Positions 57,727 to 64,000 of a DNA stretch of 64,000 nucleotides are shown in pieces; positions within the stretch are counted from its first letter, which is position 1, and every line of letters begins with the position of its first letter. The DNA comes from a bacterium. Lineage in GTDB: Bacteria; Zhuqueibacterota; QNDG01; JAFGCO01. The translations under genes were made by a program, and so were the position numbers. The notes below the pieces were generated by a model. It searched no databases. It saw only the letters and a program-made list of their open reading frames with translations, and was not told the origin of the DNA. The DNA is taken from assembly GCA_016930535.1 (NCBI GenBank), contig JAFGGN010000071.1:1-64000 (forward strand), in the 5' to 3' direction.

Positions 57727-57790
57727 TTAAATACGGTTCTTCTGTTCAAACATATCAAAGCGTAACGCTAAATGCAACCTTAAATACGGT
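57727..57790. repeat. Pair of 11-bp direct repeats flanking the promoter
   Basis: TTAAATACGGT occurs at 57727-57737 and 57780-57790, a spacing of 53 bases or about five helical turns, one copy on each side of the promoter at 57749-57777. This is suitable for binding two regulator subunits on one DNA face. The regulator is unknown. Confidence 0.5.
57749..57777 (-). promoter_or_regulatory. Sigma70-type promoter of the small peptide/PQQ-type operon
   Basis: TTGCAT (57772-57777) and TATGTT (57749-57754) on the minus strand are separated by exactly 17 bases. Transcription would start near 57742, about 45 bases before the peptide ATG. Confidence 0.6.
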
Positions 57791-57850
57791 ATTTTCCAAA
57801 TTTACTCACTGATCAACAGGTCCATGCTTTCCATATTCTGAAATATCATT

Positions 57851-58480
57851 CTAAAAAACGCCGAATTTTAAAATCGCCCGGACAGCGAGACCGCTCAGGT
57901 CCGGACCGGATATTTTTTCGTACCCGTCATCGGACCAGCTGCGATAGGGTGCCCCTGCGTCATAATCCGCACCATAAACGAGCCGGTAATTCACGCCAAG
58001 GCCCACCCTGAAATTATGCATGATATTCAGCATCACATTGACTCCGGGCTCGATTACAAAGCAGCCGTCTCCCGTATATTCGATCGGCTCGTCATATTCC
58101 GAAAAATCCTTGACATCGTTATAGACTCCGCCTCCGCCTATCATGCATTCAACACTGAAATGCACCAGTTTATCAGAAGCGAGAATGTACTCGATATATG
58201 CACCGCCGCAGCCGAATCCGACAGCCACATTGTGCAAATTTTCAATTTCAAACGGATTGGCCAGTATATACCCCTTGCCTCCCAGAACCAGCCTGTGATT
58301 GATGATCCATCCCCCCTGACCTCCGATTAAAAAACCGGTATTGTCATGAACGGATCCGACAATAAATACAGGACCTCCGTACCATCCGCTTTCAATCTCT
58401 CCGCTGATGAGCGTCTCATCCCGGGCTGTCACGGGTAGGCATAAAAACAGACTGAGCAGCACGTTTAACATCACTTTCAT
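57851..58480 (-). CDS. Outer-membrane beta-barrel-like protein
   Basis: 209 residues with signal peptide (1-19). The mature part alternates Gly-rich hydrophobic strands (GWYGGPVFIVGSV, GFLIGGQGGWIINHRLVLGGKGYIL, VAVGFGCGGAYIEYIL, FRVGLGVNYRLVYG) and ends AVRAILKFGVF with a terminal Phe. This fits a small eight-strand porin-like barrel. No specific family is recognised. It follows the ankyrin gene by 23 bases and has a CGGAGG site, so it belongs to the operon starting at the GntR-type gene. Confidence 0.65.
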   Translation of the reverse strand: MKVMLNVLLSLFLCLPVTARDETLISGEIESGWYGGPVFIVGSVHDNTGFLIGGQGGWIINHRLVLGGKGYILANPFEIENLHNVAVGFGCGGAYIEYILASDKLVHFSVECMIGGGGVYNDVKDFSEYDEPIEYTGDGCFVIEPGVNVMLNIMHNFRVGLGVNYRLVYGADYDAGAPYRSWSDDGYEKISGPDLSGLAVRAILKFGVF

Positions 58481-58503
58481 AATTCAAACCTCCGTTCTTT
58501 CCG

Positions 58504-59046
58504 CTATGGTTGATCCTCTCCCAGCATCTCCGCAATGACCGGGCGCATGGCTTGGATGTGTTCGTAATCCAGGGTCAGTCCCAGAGGCGCCAGGGCCGCA
58601 CCGAGCCCGTCGTAAATACCTTTCACATCCTCAAATGGACGGGAAACGGATTCCAGCGCCGTACGGCCGGCTTTGTTTTTCAGGGTTTTATCCGCATTGT
58701 TCTCCAGCAGGGCCCGTACGATTTCGGTTCGGCAGAAAAACGCCGCAGTGATCAATGCAGTGGATCCCTCATTGTTCTGTGCATTCACATCGGCACCCGC
58801 CCCGATCAGGGCCAGGGCCGCATCGGTTTTTCCGAGCAGGGCCGCTGTCATGAGCGGTGTGGATCCCCGTGACGGTTCCCTCACATCCAGATCCGAGCCG
58901 GCCCGGATATGTTGATTCACGGCCTCGAGATCGCCGAGTATGACCGCCGTATGCAGATCGATCTTGGGGACAGGATTTTCGTTCTTTCCGCAGCCGCTTA
59001 AAACGGCGAGAGAGAACAGGGCGATGGCTGAGATGCATGTTTTCAT
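58504..59046 (-). CDS. Ankyrin-repeat lipoprotein
   Basis: 180 residues. Lipobox LSGC gives lipidated Cys19. Three to four ankyrin repeats occupy about 30-135 (DLHTAVILGDLEAVNQHIRAG, GSTPLMTAALLGKTDAALALIGAGADVNAQ, GSTALITAAFFCRTEIVRALLENNAD, KTLKNKAGRTALES). They probably mediate protein contacts in the periplasm or at the outer membrane. The ATG overlaps the stop of the acyltransferase gene by 4 bases (ATGA). No partner can be named. Confidence 0.85.
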   Translation of the reverse strand: MKTCISAIALFSLAVLSGCGKNENPVPKIDLHTAVILGDLEAVNQHIRAGSDLDVREPSRGSTPLMTAALLGKTDAALALIGAGADVNAQNNEGSTALITAAFFCRTEIVRALLENNADKTLKNKAGRTALESVSRPFEDVKGIYDGLGAALAPLGLTLDYEHIQAMRPVIAEMLGEDQP

Positions 59047-60215
59047 ATTGATTTCCTCCGGTTTGACATGTGCATGAACGAACTAGGAAGTGCAGTCAGC
59101 GGTGCACGGATGACTCTTCCGTACAGATACGCGATGAAATGACTCATCAGAAAAGCGGACACGGAAAGCAGCGCGAACTTGACCGGAGAAGGCAGGGTTG
59201 TATGAAGCAGCAGAATGGCCAGGCTCCCCATCACGACCGTATGGATAATATACACGGAATAGGAATTCCGGTTCAGGGCAGCCATAAACCGGTCCTGTTT
59301 ATTCAGAAACCGCCTGAATGCCTCGAGGCCCAGGACCATAAAACAGAGCAGGGCAAGGTGATAATTCACCCAGATCAGGAGCCTGTCTGCGGTTTCGTTC
59401 ACGATGAATGCATTCGGCATCACCGCATGCCGCATCGTGAAATGCGTATATATCCACACCGGTATCCAGCCAATGCACAGGATGAACAGGAGGAGCGTAT
59501 TCCGGTTGCGTCCGGATTCGAAAATCCGCAGCCGATAAAAATGGGCTCCCAGCAGAAATACCAGAAGATAAATCAGGAGCCGCTCATTCTGAAAATCCAG
59601 AACCGGGGTTTTGGTCCAGCCCTGCAGATGAAACAGGTCCATGCACACGCTGCTGATCAATCCCAGAAAAAAAACCAGTGCGATGGACGGGACCGGCGCA
59701 ACCTTCGGATATTTCATCCGGATTTTGGAAATCAGGACGATCACGATATCGAACATGAAAAGCACCGGAAGGAACCACAGCCAGTTCTGGCCCCAGACAC
59801 CGTTGCTCCAGTGGAAATATGTGGTCCAGTGCTGCTGGGGCAGGTTCCGGGAGTACAGAAAGAGCCATTTATAAATCGGCAGAAGCGTCAGCACCGCGGC
59901 GATCCAGGGCACCATCAGCCGTCTGAATTTGGATAAAACGAATGCCCCTCCGCTTCTGCGCTTCAGGGACATGGGGGCCAGGTAACCGGAGACAAAGAAA
60001 AGAAGCGGCATGATGAATATGTCCAGCACGGTCCGGATCACCGGAGCGGCCGTACAAGTCGCGGAGTCGGCCACAATCCAGATAAAGGAGGTAAAAACGC
60101 TTTTTTCATAGACCAGTCCGGAATGAAGCAGTACGACAAGGAAAATGATAAATGTCCTGAGATTGTCCAGAAAATCGATTCTTCCGGGCAGCGCGGTACC
60201 CGTACTGTCACTCAT
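59043..60215 (-). CDS. Acyltransferase-3 family integral membrane protein
   Basis: 390 residues from ATG 60215, which has an ACGGAG site 8 bases upstream; an apparent extension to 60557 only reads the wrong frame of the regulator gene. The opening RIDFLDNLRTFIIFLVVLLHSG is the acyltransferase-3 signature (R..D..R), with the active-site-type His at HSG. About ten membrane helices follow, including FIMPLLFFVSGYLAPM and NRNSYSVYIIHTVV near the end. Members transfer acetyl or other acyl groups to sugars of the surface or secreted polymers. It follows the GntR-type gene by 32 bases and overlaps the ankyrin gene. Confidence 0.87.
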   Translation of the reverse strand: MSDSTGTALPGRIDFLDNLRTFIIFLVVLLHSGLVYEKSVFTSFIWIVADSATCTAAPVIRTVLDIFIMPLLFFVSGYLAPMSLKRRSGGAFVLSKFRRLMVPWIAAVLTLLPIYKWLFLYSRNLPQQHWTTYFHWSNGVWGQNWLWFLPVLFMFDIVIVLISKIRMKYPKVAPVPSIALVFFLGLISSVCMDLFHLQGWTKTPVLDFQNERLLIYLLVFLLGAHFYRLRIFESGRNRNTLLLFILCIGWIPVWIYTHFTMRHAVMPNAFIVNETADRLLIWVNYHLALLCFMVLGLEAFRRFLNKQDRFMAALNRNSYSVYIIHTVVMGSLAILLLHTTLPSPVKFALLSVSAFLMSHFIAYLYGRVIRAPLTALPSSFMHMSNRRKSI

Positions 60216-60247
60216 GGTCCGGTCTCCGTCGGATGATAAATACGGCC

Positions 60248-60618
60248 TCATGTCTGAACACTCCAGGCACTGATCGTCTGCAGAATCTCCTCTTTCGGAA
60301 TATTCAGATTTGCCGCTTCGTTCAGCATCGGACCGACAAATTTTTCGAAAAAAACCGCTTTCTCCTGGCCCGGATTTTTTTCCTGGCACCGTCTGAGACA
60401 AACATCCCGATTCCCCGTTTCTTGTACAGCACGCCGGTGTTTGCCAGCAGGCCGATTCCTTTGGCTGCCGTGGCCGGATTGATCCGGTACATCGCGGCCA
60501 GTTGATGCGTCGACGGCACCTGCATTTCTTCATCGATCCTGTGCCGGAGAATATCATCCTCGATGCACTCGGCCACCTGCAGGTAAATGGATTTTTGAAT
60601 ACTCTGTTCCGCTTTCAT
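60248..60618 (-). pseudogene. GntR/YtrA-family regulator with frame break at a 7-base homopolymer
   Basis: ATG 60618 opens a winged-helix protein of the short YtrA type (KSIYLQVAECIEDDILRH, QVPSTHQLAAMYRINPATAAKG, ILYKKRG-like GVLYKKRGIGMFVSDGARKK). In frame it stops early at 60322 after 98 residues. One frame over, the sequence continues with the expected C-terminal tail (FEKFVGPMLNEAANLNIPKEEILQTISAW) and stops at 60248. The switch falls in a run of seven A on the plus strand (60348-60354), T7 in the coding sense; one extra T would join the two parts to about 123 residues. It could be a sequencing error, a recent mutation, or slippage-dependent expression. The DNA-binding part is complete either way. 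Confidence 0.75.
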
Positions 60619-60986
60619 TGCAGTCCCTGTATTTCAGATCGTTAACGAAACAGTTTAAACGAAAGTCAGACCGGTTTATTGGTTAATTAATAATGTAGCA
60701 AACCTCTGTTCATGTTTACGATTCCCGGACCCGTTTTGTTTCGGTCATTCCCGGATGCATGCTCCTGGGATTCTGCGCGTCTGCGCTTCAAGGGATTCGG
60801 ACAATCGTGAAAATTTGTGATGAACGCGATGCGCATACCGGTCAAGAATTGATTTTTTTCATCTGCTAAAATTGGAACTTGAATTTATCGAAATTATTTG
60901 TAATCTTAGGCTGACAGCCGCATATGGTCCCATCATTACCCGGGCTGTCATGAGTTCTGCATATTACCCACATTGGAGGAAATCAG
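60619..60986. promoter_or_regulatory. Divergent intergenic region between GntR-type gene and the sensor gene
   Basis: No gene seen. Next to the regulator start lie a GTTTAAAC palindrome (60653-60660) and two AACGAAA copies (60644-60650, 60658-60664), candidates for autoregulation. An AT-rich stretch at 60672-60700 could hold promoters in either direction. An inverted repeat lies near the sensor gene (listed separately). Confidence 0.4.
60912..60950 (+). repeat. Inverted repeat in the leader of the sensor gene
   Basis: Arms TGACAGCC (60912-60919) and GGCTGTCA (60943-60950) with a 23-base loop lie 36 bases before the sensor ATG. It may be an operator or RNA stem; no U-run follows. Confidence 0.4.
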
Positions 60987-63900
60987 ATGAACAAATATTT
61001 CCTCATCCTGATCATCTGCTCGACCGGCCTTCTCGCCAATTCCCGCACATCCTCCATTCAGGCCCAGCTGCGTTTCGATCACCTGACGATCGACCAGGGG
61101 CTGGCACACAACAAAGTCAACTGCATCTGTCAGGACAGCGAAGGCTTCATGTGGTTCGGCACCAATGAAGGATTGAGCAAATACGACGGCCTGTCCGTGA
61201 TCAATTTCAGGCACGATCCGGGTGATTCGAACAGTCTGACCGACAACCTGATTAAAAATCTGATCGTGGACCGGCAGGGTAATTTATGGATCGGGGTGGA
61301 CGGCCGGGGTCTCATGGTCTACAACCGGGATCAAAACAATTTCACCGAACTGAAATATGACAGCAGTGTCTTTCACCATACCATAGCCCTTTTCGAAGAC
61401 GCGGAAGGGAAAATATGGACGAGCTCCTCCGATACGCTTTTCTGCCTGGATTCGAAAACCCGCCGCATCGAGGGCCGGTGGAAATTCGCTGAAAGCCCGG
61501 AAGACAACCTGTTGCTTGCGATTTACGAGGATTCAAAATCGAACCTGTGGATCGGAACCCAGGAGGATGGTCTGTACCGGTTCGACCGCGGAACCGGGCA
61601 ATTTACGCCCTTCAGAAACGATCCGGCGGATGCGACGTCTATCAGCGGGAACGCGGTCAACGCAATCTTCGAAGACGGAAAGGGCAATCTGTGGATCGGG
61701 ACGAACGATCATGGATTGAATCTCTATAACGCCAGAAACAGCGGATTCATACGGCTCGATATGGACCGCACCGTACCCCGCAGCAGCCGTGTCCGGGGAC
61801 TGGCGGAAGATGACAAAGGCAACCTCTGGATCGGTACGCGCGGCGGATTGTACCTGAAGGATCCGGAATCCATGACTTTCCGGCGCTATGCGCATTCCGA
61901 GCACGATTTTTCCCGCCTGACCGACAATTCGATCTATGATTTATATATCGACTGCAGCCAGGTGCTGTGGATCGGCACTTATGCCGGAGGAACCAATTTT
62001 GCGGATTTGAATCAGAAAGCCTTTGTGCATTATTCGGCGGAACGCAGCGATCCCTATTACCTGAACAACAATATTGTTTTTTCGTTGTGCGAGGACCGAA
62101 AGGGGAACCTGTGGATCGGGACCGAAAACGGGGGCCTGAATTATCTCGACAGGGAAACGGATACCTTTTCATATTTAATGCATCAGCCGGACCGGAATTC
62201 CGTCAGCAGCAACAATATCAAATCCATTATCTGCGACGGATCCGGCAATCTGTGGATCGGTACGTATCAGGGTGGTTTGGAATATTATAATATCCGTTCG
62301 AACAGTTTCCTGCATCACAGGCATGATCCGGAGAATCCGAACAGTCCCGTGAGTGACAATATCTATGACCTGCTTCTGGACAACGAACGGAAATTATGGA
62401 TCGCGACCCAGGACGGGCTGGATCAGTATGACACGATCAGACAGACGTTCCGTCATATGAGTGATTTGACAGACAGCAACTGGGACCGGATCCGGGACGT
62501 CCGCATGCTGGTTGAGGACAGCCGGAACCGCCTGTGGATCGGCACCTATACCAACGGGCTCTATATTCTGGACAAATCGTCTCTGGCGCTGACGCCGTTT
62601 CATCCCGGGTTTGCCAACAGGATCGTCCACACCGTATGCGAGGATTCGGAACACAATACCTGGATCGGCGGAGAAGGCGGACTTTATTATATGAAAGGGG
62701 ATTCCGCGGATCCTGTACCCGCGGCCGACCGGAACGGTCTTCTGCGCAATACGATTCTCGGCATTCTGGAAGACAATCAGGGCGATCTCTGGATCAGCAC
62801 CTCGTCGGTCGGACTGATCCGGCTCGCCAATGCCGTACATGACCCGGAAAATCTGCAGGTCCGGCACTATGATATCGATGACGGCATACAAAGCCGGCAG
62901 TTCACTTACAACGCCTACATGCGGGGATCGTCCGGCGAACTGTTTTTCGGCGGTATCAACGGTTTCAATGCCTTTGATCCCGAAGCCATCAGGGACAATC
63001 CATTCTCACCAAAAGTAACGATTACGGATCTGAAACTGTTCAATGAATCCGTGTCGATCGGTCAGGTTTTCGACAATCACGTCATCCTCGAGAAACCGGT
63101 TTTCCTGACGGACAGGATCCGTCTGACTTACAAGGCCAAATCTTTTTCCCTGGAATTCGCCGCGTTCCACTACGCACATCCGCTAAAAAATGTCTATATG
63201 TACAAAATGAAGGGGCTCGAAGACAAATGGAACCTGATCGGCACACAGCGTTCCGTGAATTTCACAAGTCTCGATCCCGGAGATTATACATTCATGATCA
63301 AAGCGGCCAATCCGGACGGCCTGTGGAACGACGAGGGCGCCTCGGTCGTGATCCGTATCTCGCCTCCGTTCTGGGCAACATTATGGTTCAGGATCCTGTT
63401 CATCGGCGCCCTGCTGGGTACGGGCATCGGCGTCTACAAATTCCGCACCCGGACGATTAAAAAACAAAAGGAACTGCTCGAGAAAGAGGTCGTCGCCCGG
63501 ACCGAAGAGGTCCTCCGTAAAAAGGAAGAGATCGAAAAAGCCTACAACCGGATGAATCAGGCGGTGGGTAAAATCAATGAAGGGGTCGATAAAATAAAAT
63601 CCCTCTCAAATACCGTGGCGGAGGCCTCTTCGGAATTCAATGAGACCAGCCAGCGCATGGCCACAGGCGCCGCTGAGCATGCCAGCAGTATTTCGGAGAT
63701 TTCCAGCAGCCTGCAGGAGCTGTTCACATCCGCATCCGCGAATGCGGTCAATGCCCAGGAAGCGGATACGGTGACGGTCCGGCTTCACGACATCGCGTCC
63801 GATTCCCTGGCAGACATGAAAAATCTTTCCGGGATCATGAAACGGATTCACCAATCCACACATGACACCGAAACCGTCATTCAGACCATGGAAGAAATCG

Positions 63901-64000
63901 CCACAATGCTGCAGATACTGTCCATCAACGCCTCCATCGAAGCCATGCGGGCCGGTGAATACGGCAAGGGTTTCCAGGCAGTGGCGAAAGAGGTTCAGGA
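60987..64000 (+). CDS. Sensor with double propeller and Y_Y_Y domain fused to methyl-accepting chemotaxis domain (incomplete at window end)
   Basis: About 1004 residues are visible from ATG 60987 (GGAGG site 7 bases upstream), open at the window end. Signal peptide about 1-27. Thirteen propeller repeats with LWIGT..GL cores (about 50-640) suggest two seven-bladed propellers as in hybrid two-component sensors. A Y_Y_Y domain (about 727-792, VYMYKMKGLEDKWNLIG, LDPGDYTFMIKAANPDG) and one membrane helix (about 795-818) follow. Instead of a kinase, a coiled coil (RTEEVLRKKEEIEKAYNRM) leads into an MCP signalling domain; INASIEAMRAGEYGKGFQAVAKEV (about 978-1003) is its conserved tip. It probably senses sugars outside and signals to CheA/CheW-type proteins, which are not in the window. 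Confidence 0.85.
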   Translation, partial: MNKYFLILIICSTGLLANSRTSSIQAQLRFDHLTIDQGLAHNKVNCICQDSEGFMWFGTNEGLSKYDGLSVINFRHDPGDSNSLTDNLIKNLIVDRQGNLWIGVDGRGLMVYNRDQNNFTELKYDSSVFHHTIALFEDAEGKIWTSSSDTLFCLDSKTRRIEGRWKFAESPEDNLLLAIYEDSKSNLWIGTQEDGLYRFDRGTGQFTPFRNDPADATSISGNAVNAIFEDGKGNLWIGTNDHGLNLYNARNSGFIRLDMDRTVPRSSRVRGLAEDDKGNLWIGTRGGLYLKDPESMTFRRYAHSEHDFSRLTDNSIYDLYIDCSQVLWIGTYAGGTNFADLNQKAFVHYSAERSDPYYLNNNIVFSLCEDRKGNLWIGTENGGLNYLDRETDTFSYLMHQPDRNSVSSNNIKSIICDGSGNLWIGTYQGGLEYYNIRSNSFLHHRHDPENPNSPVSDNIYDLLLDNERKLWIATQDGLDQYDTIRQTFRHMSDLTDSNWDRIRDVRMLVEDSRNRLWIGTYTNGLYILDKSSLALTPFHPGFANRIVHTVCEDSEHNTWIGGEGGLYYMKGDSADPVPAADRNGLLRNTILGILEDNQGDLWISTSSVGLIRLANAVHDPENLQVRHYDIDDGIQSRQFTYNAYMRGSSGELFFGGINGFNAFDPEAIRDNPFSPKVTITDLKLFNESVSIGQVFDNHVILEKPVFLTDRIRLTYKAKSFSLEFAAFHYAHPLKNVYMYKMKGLEDKWNLIGTQRSVNFTSLDPGDYTFMIKAANPDGLWNDEGASVVIRISPPFWATLWFRILFIGALLGTGIGVYKFRTRTIKKQKELLEKEVVARTEEVLRKKEEIEKAYNRMNQAVGKINEGVDKIKSLSNTVAEASSEFNETSQRMATGAAEHASSISEISSSLQELFTSASANAVNAQEADTVTVRLHDIASDSLADMKNLSGIMKRIHQSTHDTETVIQTMEEIATMLQILSINASIEAMRAGEYGKGFQAVAKEVQ

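Noticed and set aside
59043..60557. A 504-residue reading of the acyltransferase with an Arg/Ser-rich N-terminal extension
   Set aside because: The extension is the wrong frame of the GntR-type gene. The ATG at 60215 has a ribosome site and begins the family signature.

Overview
The window reads as one end of a very large polysaccharide-utilisation region from a Gram-negative bacterium of the FCB superphylum. The evidence is a TonB-dependent receptor with a carboxypeptidase-regulatory N-domain, a PorV/PorQ-family barrel, FlgD/Por-type C-terminal sorting domains, Y_Y_Y/propeller sensing and many lipoproteins. No SusD is visible, and the trio receptor / giant sorted protein / PorV is more typical of KSB1- or Calditrichota-like lineages than of Bacteroidota proper. 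That placement is an inference. All genes except the last lie on the minus strand. No rRNA, tRNA, CRISPR array, insertion sequence or phage gene was recognised.

Region 1 (1-38909, transcribed right to left) is a dense, nearly gapless run of exported carbohydrate-active enzymes: partial GH5, four GH3, GH97, GH31, two GH27, two GH43, GH67, a tandem CE1 esterase, a single CE1 esterase, two further esterases and an unassigned large protein that may be an alpha/alpha-barrel enzyme. Mixed in are an S41 peptidase, a TAXI-type solute-binding protein, a sugar-binding-like lipoprotein and a small beta-propeller. Alpha-glucuronidase, beta-xylosidases, GH43 enzymes, feruloyl/acetyl esterases and alpha-galactosidase/alpha-xylosidase-type enzymes together point to heavily decorated glucurono(arabino)xylan as the target.

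Region 2 (39277-47927) is the uptake and control module: PorV-like barrel, 1188-residue secreted protein with sorting tail, TonB-dependent receptor, and a LacI-family repressor. Two almost identical 16-bp palindromes, one upstream of the receptor and one between the lacI promoter and its start codon, are strong operator candidates. Short hairpins lie between several genes of regions 1 and 2 and may tune individual genes inside the long transcript.

Region 3 (48195-55291) encodes five secreted surface proteins built from shuffled, duplicated modules (fibre-like proteins, a shared N-domain, a shared domain with an HRNH motif, dockerin-like repeats, Calx-beta/Ig-like modules and a sorting tail). 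Region 4 (55805-60618) holds a membrane-anchored PQQ-type propeller protein preceded by a 41-residue membrane peptide with a clear sigma70-type promoter, an outer-membrane barrel, an ankyrin lipoprotein, an acyltransferase-3 membrane protein and a GntR/YtrA-type regulator whose frame is broken at a 7-base homopolymer.

Region 5 (60987 to the end, plus strand) is a divergent sensor cut by the window edge: about 13 propeller repeats and a Y_Y_Y domain, as in hybrid two-component sensors, but fused after the membrane segment to a methyl-accepting chemotaxis signalling domain instead of a histidine kinase.
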